The notes beneath the pieces are model-generated. The model had not been told where the DNA came from. It ran no database searches and saw only the letters and a program-made list of their open reading frames with translations. A DNA stretch of 64,000 nucleotides from Prodigiosinella confusarubida (GTDB lineage: Bacteria; Pseudomonadota; Gammaproteobacteria; Enterobacterales; Enterobacteriaceae), in the NCBI RefSeq assembly GCF_002847015.1, contig NZ_CP025085.1, positions 434,001-498,000 on the forward strand. The letters run 5' to 3'. Made by a program: the position numbers and the translations under genes. Below, one piece after another: positions 52,001 through 64,000 of this stretch (positions are counted from its first letter, which is position 1; each line of letters starts with the position of its first letter).

Positions 52001-52120
52001 ATGCCTGGCAGTTCCCTACTCTCACATGGGGAGACCCCACACTACCATCGGCGCTACGGCGTTTCACTGCTGAGTTCGGCATGGGGTCAGGTGGGACCAC
52101 CGCGCTATCGCCGCCAGGCA
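52001..52120 (-). rRNA. rrf: 5S ribosomal RNA
   Basis: The 120-nt gene starts TGCCTGGCGGCGATAGCGCG and ends TGCCAGGCAT on the minus strand, very close to E. coli 5S. A 109-nt spacer separates it from 23S. Confidence 0.96.
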
Positions 52121-52229
52121 AATTCTGTTTCATTCCGACCGTCACACTTTTGCGCAACCATCAGAACCAATCTCGGAACATCGCTGAAAATATCTTTGCG
52201 TCTCTCTTCCAAAACACCTTCGGTGTTGT

Positions 52230-55138
<2,909 letters not shown>

Positions 55139-55391
55139 TCACAACCCGAAGGTGTTTCTTCTTTTCTGAATGGCTGCGCCTCATGAATACTGCGTTGTGC
55201 CGTACTCGGTATGCTCATGGACATCACGTCCACTGCGCTTCCTCCGTGCGGTACGCCTTGTCTTCATCGGGCTCGCTCATTCATCGATTCGGAATATCCG
55301 GGATGCGATTATTTGAGAGACTCTGATACAGCCAACTCCCGCCATCAAGGCAGGTTTCGCTGTATCGTTTCAATTTTCAGCTTGTTCCAGA

Positions 55392-55404
55392 TTGTTAAAG
55401 AGCA
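55392..55404 (-). promoter_or_regulatory. boxA antitermination site in the 16S-23S spacer
   Basis: The minus strand reads TGCTCTTTAACAA, the rRNA boxA consensus, between tRNA-Glu and 23S. The rest of 55139-55477 is processing spacer. Confidence 0.85.
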
Positions 55405-55477
55405 AATAACATAAACCTGACTATCGCTAATCAGCTTTAGGTTATCGTCGACCGTGCCTTTCACCCACTGTCATTTT

Positions 55478-55553
55478 TGGCGTCCCCTAGGGGATTCGAA
55501 CCCCTGTTACCGCCGTGAAAGGGCGGTGTCCTAGGCCTCTAGACGAAGGGGAC
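55478..55553 (-). tRNA. gltT: tRNA-Glu (anticodon TTC) in the rRNA spacer
   Basis: The 76-nt gene, CCA end included, has anticodon loop CCCTTTCACGG with TTC. It is almost identical to E. coli spacer tRNA-Glu. A single tRNA-Glu spacer is the rrnB/C/E/G type, not the tRNA-Ile/Ala type. Confidence 0.96.
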
Positions 55554-55634
55554 ACATCATGTCGGCTTCGCTGACGCGCGCTCTGTTTTCATCAGACAAT
55601 CTGTGTGAGCACTTCACACAACGGCTATCTTTGG

Positions 55635-57177
<1,543 letters not shown>

Positions 57178-57327
57178 AAGATTTGTTTGATGTGCTTCCG
57201 AAGAAGCGATGCTCAAAGAATTTATAACTGTTTATTCGTAATGAATTTACTGTCAGTCACTCTTCAAGTCTTTTCGTATTGATTACGATAGGGTCCTGTG
57301 AGTGCCCACACAGATTGTCTGATTATA

Positions 57328-57339
57328 TTGTTAAAGAGC
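57328..57339 (-). promoter_or_regulatory. boxA in the rRNA leader
   Basis: The minus strand reads GCTCTTTAACAA, about 150 nt before 16S, the leader antitermination site. Confidence 0.85.
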
Positions 57340-57375
57340 GTTCGTCGCGGCGCTGCCGCTGACGTGAGGTCGCGT

Positions 57376-57403
57376 ATACTACGCCATCCTCTTGCAGAGT
57401 CAA
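57376..57403 (-). promoter_or_regulatory. rRNA promoter P2
   Basis: On the minus strand TTGACT (57403-57398) and TAGTAT (57381-57376) are 16 nt apart, about 100 nt downstream of P1 as in E. coli rRNA operons. Confidence 0.7.
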
Positions 57404-57472
57404 CGAATAATTCGTTTTTCCCGGCCTGACTCGGCGTTGTGTTGTTCACCAGCACCGGGTCAGTGGAGGCGC

Positions 57473-57500
57473 ATTATAGGGACTTCCTGACAGGCCGCAA
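57473..57500 (-). promoter_or_regulatory. rRNA promoter P1
   Basis: On the minus strand TTGCGG (57500-57495) and TATAAT (57478-57473) are 16 nt apart, followed by the GC-rich discriminator GCGCCTCC that makes P1 sensitive to ppGpp. The sequence after it, CCACTGACCCGG, mirrors E. coli rrn P1 starts. A+T-rich sequence upstream is a likely UP element. Confidence 0.85.
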
Positions 57501-57617
57501 TAGGTATTTATCACAAAAATGATCGTTTGCTGCATTCCACAGCAAAATGCCGTTTTATACCCTTTTTCGCACAGGGTTATCCACAATACTTTCCAGAACT
57601 GAAATTTGACGAGCGTC

Positions 57618-57633
57618 ACGCAAACGTTTTCGC
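57618..57633 (+). promoter_or_regulatory. PurR operator of purHD
   Basis: ACGCAAACGTTTTCGC matches the PurR consensus at all fixed positions but the last. It directly precedes a -10 TACAAT (57634-57639), so bound PurR would block the purH promoter, as in E. coli. Confidence 0.88.
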
Positions 57634-57779
57634 TACAATTCGTCCCCTGATAAAATAGGTGCCCAATATCGAGCGTTACCTGAATATTTATCTAGAAGCC
57701 CCCATTTTTGCTTTCTACATACGCAATATTCACGTGGCGCTCTTTACATTACGAACCTAAGCCAAGGGATCAAACCATC

Positions 57780-59369
57780 ATGCAACAACGTCGTCCTATC
57801 CACCGCGCTCTGCTCAGTGTTTCAGACAAAGCCGGCATCGTCGAATTTGCTCAGGCACTCTCACAACGAGGTATTGAGCTACTCTCTACTGGTGGTACCG
57901 CACATTTGCTGGCCAACGCCGGTCTGCCTGTCACCGAAGTATCGGATTACACCGGATTCCCGGAAATGATGGATGGACGGGTCAAAACACTGCATCCCAA
58001 GGTACACGGCGGCATTTTGGGTCGACGCGGTCAGGATGATGGAATTATGGAACAACACGGTATCAAGCCGATCGACATGGTAGTGGTAAACCTTTATCCG
58101 TTTGCCCAGACAGTTGCCAGGGAAAATTGCTCACTGGAAGATGCCGTGGAAAATATTGATATCGGTGGCCCAACGATGGTGCGCTCCGCCGCCAAGAACC
58201 ATAACGACGTGGTCATTGTGGTTAAAAGCAGCGATTACAACACCATTATTCAGGAAATGGATGCCAATCAGGGTTCCCTGACCTATAAAACCCGTTTTGA
58301 TTTGGCGATTAAAGCCTTTGAACATACCGCTGCGTACGACAGTATGATCGCCAACTATTTTGGCAGCATGGTACCGGCTTACCATGGTGATACCACTCAG
58401 CCGTCTGGCCATTTCCCCAGAACACTGAATCTGAACTTCATCAAAAAGCAGGATATGCGCTATGGTGAAAACAGCCACCAACAAGCAGCGTTCTATATAG
58501 AAGAGAAAATCTCCGAAGCCTCTGTGGCCACCGCTCAACAGCTACAGGGCAAAGCACTCTCCTACAACAATATTGCAGATATCGATGCAGCGCTAGAATG
58601 CGTGAAAGAATTCGACGAACCTGCCTGTGTTATCGTCAAACATGCCAACCCTTGTGGCGTCGCCATCAGTACTTCCATTTTGGATGCTTACGAACGCGCC
58701 TATAAAACCGACCCAACCTCAGCCTTTGGCGGCATTATTGCGTTCAACCGTGAGTTGGATGCCGACACAGCTAAAGCCATTATCAGCCGCCAGTTCGTGG
58801 AAGTGATCATTGCACCTTCTGCCAGTGAAGAAGCGTTGCAGGTAACTGCCACGAAGCAGAACGTCCGTGTTCTGACCTGCGGACAATGGCAGCAGAAGGT
58901 ATCCAGTCTGGATTTCAAACGCGTTAATGGCGGCCTGCTGGTGCAAGATCGTGATCTGGGGATGGTGGATGCGTCGCAACTACGCGTAGTAACCAAACGT
59001 CAGCCAACCGATGCTGAACTGCGTGATGCGTTGTTCTGCTGGAAAGTCGCCAAATTTGTCAAATCCAATGCGATTGTCTATGCCCGCGACAATATGACCA
59101 TCGGTATTGGCGCTGGCCAGATGAGCCGTGTTTACTCCGCCAAGATCGCTGGCATCAAAGCCAGTGACGAAGGACTGGAAGTCAAAGGTTCCGTGATGGC
59201 ATCCGATGCATTCTTCCCGTTCCGCGACGGTATTGATGCCGCTGCCGCAGTGGGTATCTCTTGTGTAATTCAGCCCGGGGGCTCTATTCGTGATGATGAA
59301 GTCATTGCATCTGCCAACGAGCACGGAATTGCTATGCTGTTTACCGATATGCGCCACTTCCGTCATTAA
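57780..59369 (+). CDS. purH: Bifunctional AICAR transformylase/IMP cyclohydrolase PurH
   Basis: PurH performs the last two steps of IMP synthesis. The 529 residues comprise an N-terminal methylglyoxal-synthase-like cyclohydrolase domain ([20 protein letters not shown] and [18 protein letters not shown]). The C-terminal transformylase domain holds the [11 protein letters not shown] motif and ends [10 protein letters not shown] chose ATG 57780 as in E. coli. It is divergent from the rRNA operon, as at E. coli rrnE, and is followed by purD after 15 nt. Confidence 0.97.
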   Translation: MQQRRPIHRALLSVSDKAGIVEFAQALSQRGIELLSTGGTAHLLANAGLPVTEVSDYTGFPEMMDGRVKTLHPKVHGGILGRRGQDDGIMEQHGIKPIDMVVVNLYPFAQTVARENCSLEDAVENIDIGGPTMVRSAAKNHNDVVIVVKSSDYNTIIQEMDANQGSLTYKTRFDLAIKAFEHTAAYDSMIANYFGSMVPAYHGDTTQPSGHFPRTLNLNFIKKQDMRYGENSHQQAAFYIEEKISEASVATAQQLQGKALSYNNIADIDAALECVKEFDEPACVIVKHANPCGVAISTSILDAYERAYKTDPTSAFGGIIAFNRELDADTAKAIISRQFVEVIIAPSASEEALQVTATKQNVRVLTCGQWQQKVSSLDFKRVNGGLLVQDRDLGMVDASQLRVVTKRQPTDAELRDALFCWKVAKFVKSNAIVYARDNMTIGIGAGQMSRVYSAKIAGIKASDEGLEVKGSVMASDAFFPFRDGIDAAAAVGISCVIQPGGSIRDDEVIASANEHGIAMLFTDMRHFRH

Positions 59370-59384
59370 TCCGGGATTATAACC

Positions 59385-60671
59385 ATGAATATTTTAATTA
59401 TTGGCAATGGTGGGCGTGAGCACGCGCTGGCCTGGAAAGCCGCTCAGTCATCGCTGTCTGACAAAGTCTATGTGGCTCCGGGTAACGCCGGTACCGCGCT
59501 GGAACCAACACTGGAGAACATCAGTATTGCCGCGACGGATATTCCCGCATTGGTGTCTTTCGCCCAGCAAAACGCTATCGGCCTGACCATCGTTGGTCCA
59601 GAAGCACCATTGGTGATTGGCATAGTGGATGCTTTCCGTGCTGCGGGATTGAAAATCTTCGGACCGACGCAGGCAGCTGCACAACTGGAGGGATCCAAGG
59701 CATTCACCAAAGATTTTCTGGCACGCCATCATATTCCGACAGCGGAGTATCAAAACTTTACCGAAGTTCAGCCAGCACTGGAGTATATCCGCCAACGGGG
59801 TGCGCCTATCGTAATCAAAGCAGATGGTTTGGCCGCGGGTAAAGGTGTTATTGTCGCCATGACGCTGGAAGATGCGGAAAATGCTGTAACCGACATGTTG
59901 GCAGGCAATGCGTTTGGTGACGCAGGTCACCGTATCGTGGTAGAAGAGTTTCTGGACGGTGAAGAAGCCAGCTTTATCGTTATGGTAGATGGCGAACATG
60001 TGCTACCGATGGCGACCAGTCAAGATCATAAGCGAGTTGGTGATAAAGATACTGGCCCCAATACCGGGGGCATGGGCGCTTACTCTCCAGCACCGGTGGT
60101 CACGGATGAAATTCACCAGCGCGTCATGGAACAAGTGATTTGGCCAACCGTGCGTGGTATGGCCACCGAAGGAAATGTGTATACCGGTTTTCTGTATGCC
60201 GGTTTGATGATCTCCGCCGATGGTCAACCAAAGGTAATTGAATTTAACTGTCGTTTTGGCGATCCGGAAACCCAGCCAATCATGTTGCGCCTGCGTTCTG
60301 ATTTGGTCGCATTATGCCTGGCCGCCTGTGAAGGCAAGTTAGATAAAACAAGCTCTGATTGGGACGAACGTCCATCTTTAGGGGTGGTACTGGCAGCGGG
60401 AGGTTATCCAGCGGATTACCGCACCGGTGACGTGATTAACGGCCTCCCCGCTCAGGAAGTAGCGGATGGGAAAGTCTTTCATGCGGGTACCGTGTTAAAC
60501 GGTAAAAATGTGGTAACCAATGGTGGTCGAGTCTTATGCGTTACTGCTCTGGGTAATAGCGTGGCAGCTGCACAGCAACGAGCCTACGAGCTGGCGAAAG
60601 ATATTCATTGGGATGGCTGCTTCTGCCGTCAAGATATCGGTTATCGCGCTATCGACCGCGAAAAAGCCTGA
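59385..60671 (+). CDS. purD: Phosphoribosylamine-glycine ligase PurD
   Basis: PurD joins glycine to phosphoribosylamine with ATP in purine synthesis. The 428 residues are an ATP-grasp protein: LIIGNGGREHALAWK at the start, VIKADGLAAGKGVIVA for ATP binding, KVIEFNCRFGDPETQ for metal and DIHWDGCFCRQDIGYRA at the end. It is second in purHD. A weak hairpin at about 60682-60702 may terminate it. Confidence 0.97.
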   Translation: MNILIIGNGGREHALAWKAAQSSLSDKVYVAPGNAGTALEPTLENISIAATDIPALVSFAQQNAIGLTIVGPEAPLVIGIVDAFRAAGLKIFGPTQAAAQLEGSKAFTKDFLARHHIPTAEYQNFTEVQPALEYIRQRGAPIVIKADGLAAGKGVIVAMTLEDAENAVTDMLAGNAFGDAGHRIVVEEFLDGEEASFIVMVDGEHVLPMATSQDHKRVGDKDTGPNTGGMGAYSPAPVVTDEIHQRVMEQVIWPTVRGMATEGNVYTGFLYAGLMISADGQPKVIEFNCRFGDPETQPIMLRLRSDLVALCLAACEGKLDKTSSDWDERPSLGVVLAAGGYPADYRTGDVINGLPAQEVADGKVFHAGTVLNGKNVVTNGGRVLCVTALGNSVAAAQQRAYELAKDIHWDGCFCRQDIGYRAIDREKA

Positions 60672-60804
60672 TTTATCTTCCAGGTGGGCCCTCTGGGCTC
60701 ACCTCTCCACCCCACCTCGCGAGCTTCCCATCTCCGCCAAATTTACATCACATTAATTTTGCCAGGGATGTCACTATCTCCGGCTTGGAGATAAATAACG
60801 TATG

Positions 60805-61485
60805 TCACTCCCACATGTCTATGGTTTTGGCAGTAGGTTCCCAACGGCAAAAATCGGTGTTCACCACTAACAACAACTGCGAACCTTCAGGGGACTCCAG
60901 CCAGGCAATACTGAGCACACCGGTCGAGTGCTGACGACGTTGGGCAATCCACGACAAAGATGAGCGATCCAGATCCGGGCGTACCAGTTGCCCATTGCAG
61001 GTCATTACTTGATTATTCTGCCATATGCCCTGTTTGAGCTGTATATTACCTACCCGCAATGCATCACTTAACTCCAGCATACGTTTGGCATCAAACTGAT
61101 ACAGCGCTATTTCATCCTCAGACAAAGACTCTCGGTGTTCAGGAAATTGACGTTGCATATAGCTGACGGTGCCATTGGCATCAAAACGCAAACGGGTCTC
61201 TTCTTTTGGCGGTCCAGATTTACTTTGTTGGATTTCGCGCACGGTACCCTGCTGGAACCGGGAATGGGTAATTTGCGTATTCTGGCCCTGATGCGGACTA
61301 TAAACCGTCATCAGCGTCGTGACATGTTGCTGAACATCATCTTTACGCCATAAACGCACGACACCGCGATCAGCAAGATATCCTCCCGCATAGAAGTCTG
61401 ATGGAGGCGAATGGGAACTACAGGCGGTCATCAGCATGACGCCCACCCCAATACAGATGCTGCGAAAGAAAAACAAAAGGGGCAT
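60805..61485 (-). CDS. yjaH: YjaH family lipoprotein (DUF1481)
   Basis: This is a predicted lipoprotein of unknown function with 226 residues. The signal peptide MPLLFFFRSICIGVGVMLM leads to the lipobox MTACSSHSPPSD. The rest, such as GGYLADRGVVRLWRKDD, is the DUF1481 domain. I chose ATG 61485 because GAGGGG lies just upstream; the frame extends to 61518 without support. It follows hupA on the same strand, as in E. coli. Confidence 0.88.
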   Translation of the reverse strand: MPLLFFFRSICIGVGVMLMTACSSHSPPSDFYAGGYLADRGVVRLWRKDDVQQHVTTLMTVYSPHQGQNTQITHSRFQQGTVREIQQSKSGPPKEETRLRFDANGTVSYMQRQFPEHRESLSEDEIALYQFDAKRMLELSDALRVGNIQLKQGIWQNNQVMTCNGQLVRPDLDRSSLSWIAQRRQHSTGVLSIAWLESPEGSQLLLVVNTDFCRWEPTAKTIDMWE

Positions 61486-61522
61486 ATTCGCCCCTCTGTT
61501 TAAACCTTTTCCCAACATACCG

Positions 61523-61795
61523 TTATTTTACAGCGTCTTTCAATGCTTTACCGGATACAAAAGCAGGCACATTGGCAGCAGCAATTTTGATTTCTTTACC
61601 CGTTTGCGGATTGCGGCCAGTGCGCTCATTACGATGATTGACTTTGAAAGTACCAAAACCGACTAATTGTACTGCATCACCTTCTTTCAGAGACTCAGTA
61701 ATCGCCGCCAGAGTCGCTTCCAACGCTGCTTTGGCGTGAGCCTTAGAAAGGTCAGCTTTATCAGCAATTACATCAATCAGTTGAGTCTTATTCAT
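61523..61795 (-). CDS. hupA: DNA-binding protein HU alpha subunit
   Basis: HU bends and compacts DNA without sequence preference and works as a homodimer or heterodimer with HU beta. The 90 residues match E. coli Hup[41 protein letters not shown] and [20 protein letters not shown]. The proline-tipped DNA-binding arm (RNPQTG) is intact. It precedes yjaH. Confidence 0.98.
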   Translation of the reverse strand: MNKTQLIDVIADKADLSKAHAKAALEATLAAITESLKEGDAVQLVGFGTFKVNHRNERTGRNPQTGKEIKIAAANVPAFVSGKALKDAVK

Positions 61796-61979
61796 AAGTT
61801 ATCCTTACAGTGTGTTTATCACTTGCTAAGCATCGAGTGCGCCGGAAATGCCATAACAGCGATCTCCTGCATACACGCACCGACAGCCACTTTTTTTACG
61901 CTCCCCAAATGTAGACCAGACAGGGTGCGGATGTGAAGTCTCACAGGCCATTTCAGGCCTTAAATCACGTTTTACCGTG

Positions 61980-62570
61980 TTATTGGTATAAATTTATCCC
62001 AATATTACTGCTACCGTCCTCACGCAAGTCTGCGCGCAGCCCTTTTATCAATTCTATATCACGCTCTTCGCAGGCTGCCAACAAACGAAAAATCTCCCAT
62101 TGAATGTCCCATTCCTGTTCAATAGCGGGCAGAATTTTCAGTTCTTCATCTGTCATTTCCCGACCCGCCTGCGTCATTTCCAGCATGGCCACAGTACGAA
62201 TGGAAGTTTCACTGATAGCAATGGTATGTTCCAGTGTTTCACCGCTTAAACGGGAGTGAACAAGTTCTCCCAAAGCAATACAGGCATCAATCGCGGGGTA
62301 AACGCCGTAAATATCATAATTTTCAGCAGACGGGACCGCATCTTCAAGTTTTTCCAACTGATTATCAAAGTTGACTTTGACATCCTTGACCACCAGCGTT
62401 TCCCAGACCAGGTCGAGGATACGCCGGTAGACCTGAGCATCACCGAAGCCGGTTTGCTGGCAAAATTCATGATAATTAGGGTACATCCGCTCACAAAGGC
62501 ATGCCATAAAAGTGACATGTTGCCAACTTTCCAGTTTTTCCAAACGCAAATGAATAGGGTTACGTAACAT
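61980..62570 (-). CDS. yjaG: YjaG family protein (DUF416)
   Basis: This is a conserved 196-residue cytoplasmic protein of unknown function, the same length as E. coli YjaG. The start MLRNPIHLRLEKLESWQHVT and ending WDIQWEIFRLLAACEERDIE match the family. It lies between nfi and hupA as in E. coli. Confidence 0.95.
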   Translation of the reverse strand: MLRNPIHLRLEKLESWQHVTFMACLCERMYPNYHEFCQQTGFGDAQVYRRILDLVWETLVVKDVKVNFDNQLEKLEDAVPSAENYDIYGVYPAIDACIALGELVHSRLSGETLEHTIAISETSIRTVAMLEMTQAGREMTDEELKILPAIEQEWDIQWEIFRLLAACEERDIELIKGLRADLREDGSSNIGINLYQ

Positions 62571-62668
62571 CGGTCATCTCACATAAATTATGGGCGGGAG
62601 TGTACCTGAAATCAGGCCAATGCCCTATTCCTGAATTCCTAAAGTGCGTTTATCAGTATTATTCATCA

Positions 62669-63334
62669 TCACTGCTGCTGCCAGCGCTGGAAGGTCTTCC
62701 GATTTGATGCCACGGCATCCGCCCAGCGGGTCGGCTCAGGTAAACGGTAGCCACGAACACAGCGCGTTACCCATGCTAACGCGGTATTGATACTGACGCG
62801 ATGTCCAGTGGAAACAAACAGCGGATTACAACGTACCTTGCTTCTCCACACCCACCCGATCTGTTCACCATGATCAAACAGCGGCTGCTGGCTGCCCACG
62901 GGTTCTTCCAGCGGAGAAAACTGGCCGCATAGCCGGCGCTTCGCCACGCCAATGGTAGGTATATTTACCAGCAGGCCAAAGTGGCTGGCCACACCAAAAC
63001 GACGGGGATGGGAAATACCGTGACCATCCACAAACAGTAAATCAGGTCGATGTTGCAATTTTTCCCACGCGGCCAGCAGCGCTGGATATTCGCGAAAAGA
63101 AAGGAAGCCGGGGATGTAAGGCATGATCGTAGGGATACGGGCAATCTGATATTCCACCAGCATCAGCGACGGATATTCAAGTATCACAATCGCCGCTCGT
63201 GTCACCGCGCCTTGCTGCTCGAATCCTACATCAGCACCAGCGATATAAGCAGGTTGCTCAAACGGTAAATTATCACGGCAAATGACCTGTGATGCCTTGT
63301 CGAGTTGCTCTTCACGCAGTGCCTGAATATCCAT
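62669..63334 (-). CDS. nfi: Endonuclease V
   Basis: Nfi cuts DNA near deaminated bases such as deoxyinosine. The 221 residues keep the catalytic residues in [29 protein letters not shown] and [10 protein letters not shown] chose ATG 63334 (MDIQALR), with GGATGG 7 nt upstream; the adjacent ATG 63337 overlaps the hemE stop as ATGA and is also possible. It is coupled to hemE. Confidence 0.95.
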   Translation of the reverse strand: MDIQALREEQLDKASQVICRDNLPFEQPAYIAGADVGFEQQGAVTRAAIVILEYPSLMLVEYQIARIPTIMPYIPGFLSFREYPALLAAWEKLQHRPDLLFVDGHGISHPRRFGVASHFGLLVNIPTIGVAKRRLCGQFSPLEEPVGSQQPLFDHGEQIGWVWRSKVRCNPLFVSTGHRVSINTALAWVTRCVRGYRLPEPTRWADAVASNRKTFQRWQQQ

Positions 63335-64000
63335 CATGCCATCCGATGATAGGGAGCCGATAACCGATGCACCGCATCAACAAAAATGCCTGGATTTTCA
63401 GGCGGCACATCCTGATGAATACCGTGTCCCAGATTGAATACATGGCCACTACCGGAGCCGAATCCATTCAGTATTGTCGCCACTTCCTGCTCGATCCTGG
63501 ACGGAGAGGCATACAGCATGGAAGGATCCATATTCCCTTGCAGAGCGACACGATTTCCCACCCGATGTCGGGCCTCGGCAATATCGGTGGTCCAATCCAG
63601 TCCCAGCGCGTCACAACCAGTACCGGCCATGGCTTCCAGCCATTGACCGCCGCCTTTGGTAAACAGAGTGACCGGTACTCGTCGTCCCTCATGTTCACGC
63701 AGCAGTCCATCAACAATTTTATGCATATAATGCAAGGAAAACTCGCGGTAATCTGCACAACTCAGCGCGCCACCCCAGGTATCAAAAATCATCACAGCCT
63801 GCACACCGGCCTTAATCTGGGCATTCAGATACAATGTGACGCTATCCGCCAGCTTATCCAGTAACAGATGCAATGTATCCGGTGAGGTAAACATCATTTT
63901 CTTAATAACGGTGAAAACTTTACTGCTACCGCCTTCTACCATGTAGGTTGCCAGCGTCCACGGGCTACCGGAAAAACCAATCAGCGGCACGGTACCCGCC
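63334..64000 (-). CDS. hemE: Uroporphyrinogen decarboxylase HemE, 5' end outside window
   Basis: HemE decarboxylates uroporphyrinogen III to coproporphyrinogen III in haem synthesis. Only the C-terminal about 222 residues are visible and the frame runs off the right edge. Matching segments are [40 protein letters not shown] and [15 protein letters not shown], ending [19 protein letters not shown]. The GTG at 63990 is an internal codon, not the start. Confidence 0.97.
   Translation of the reverse strand, partial: AGTVPLIGFSGSPWTLATYMVEGGSSKVFTVIKKMMFTSPDTLHLLLDKLADSVTLYLNAQIKAGVQAVMIFDTWGGALSCADYREFSLHYMHKIVDGLLREHEGRRVPVTLFTKGGGQWLEAMAGTGCDALGLDWTTDIAEARHRVGNRVALQGNMDPSMLYASPSRIEQEVATILNGFGSGSGHVFNLGHGIHQDVPPENPGIFVDAVHRLSAPYHRMA

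Noticed and set aside
60682-60702. Hairpin after purD as a firm terminator
   Set aside because: The stem AGGTGGGCCC/GGGCTCACCT contains a mismatch-type pair and is not followed by a T-run on either strand.

Overview
The window is enterobacterial chromosome. Many proteins match Escherichia coli K-12 proteins almost residue for residue (UspB, PitA, SpoT, GlnA, GlnG, BipA, PurH, HemE). Neighbourhoods such as gmk-rpoZ-spoT-trmH-recG, bipA-glnALG-yshB-hemN-yihI-yihA-spf-polA and purHD-yjaH-hupA-yjaG-nfi-hemE are also conserved. Base composition near 50% G+C, a thermostable-hemolysin/acyl-ligase cluster and gene orders that differ from E. coli suggest a plant-associated relative (Pectobacteriaceae such as Dickeya, Brenneria, Lonsdalea or Pectobacterium). 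The genus is inference; it was not tested.

Layout. 0-3.7 kb: backbone uspB, pitA, yhiN. 3.9-9.8 kb: an accessory, decaying stretch. It holds an AraC regulator with an EamA exporter, an MFS pseudogene, a RadC fragment typical of mobile elements, an unrecognised 533-residue membrane-anchored protein, and truncated lipoprotein and NmrA-like genes. 9.8-13.0 kb: an scsABC copper/thiol operon. 13.3-14.6 kb: a periplasmic histidine acid phosphatase (phytase type). 14.8-17.0 kb: an MFS exporter and a LysR regulator with a perfect 31-bp palindrome between them. 17.1-20.7 kb: a tight four-gene cluster (thermostable hemolysin, AMP-dependent acyl ligase, TenA/heme-oxygenase-like enzyme, short-chain dehydrogenase), followed by a secreted TPR protein. 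A tRNA-Pro gene at 21.6 kb points its 3' end at this variable region.

22-34 kb: ligB; gmk-rpoZ-spoT; a trmH eroded by two in-frame deletions; recG; xanP with a PurR box; yicH; fabY-dtd-yihX. 35-51.9 kb: bipA; the nitrogen-control operon glnA-glnL-glnG with its CRP, NtrC and sigma-54 sites; yshB; hemN; yihI; yihA; Spot 42 RNA; polA; dsbA; srkA; yihD; mobAB. 52-57.2 kb: a complete rRNA operon on the minus strand (16S, tRNA-Glu, 23S, 5S) with promoters, boxA elements and terminator. 57.8-64 kb: purHD with a PurR operator, yjaH, hupA, yjaG, nfi, and hemE cut by the right edge.

The most interesting parts are the acyl-ligase/heme-oxygenase-like cluster, which looks like a small biosynthetic pathway without a known product; the orphan 533-residue protein, with an HExxH-type histidine motif, carried on mobile-element debris; the trmH remnant kept in frame ahead of recG; the LysR-MFS palindrome; and an rRNA locus that joins the E. 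coli rrnA and rrnE neighbourhoods.
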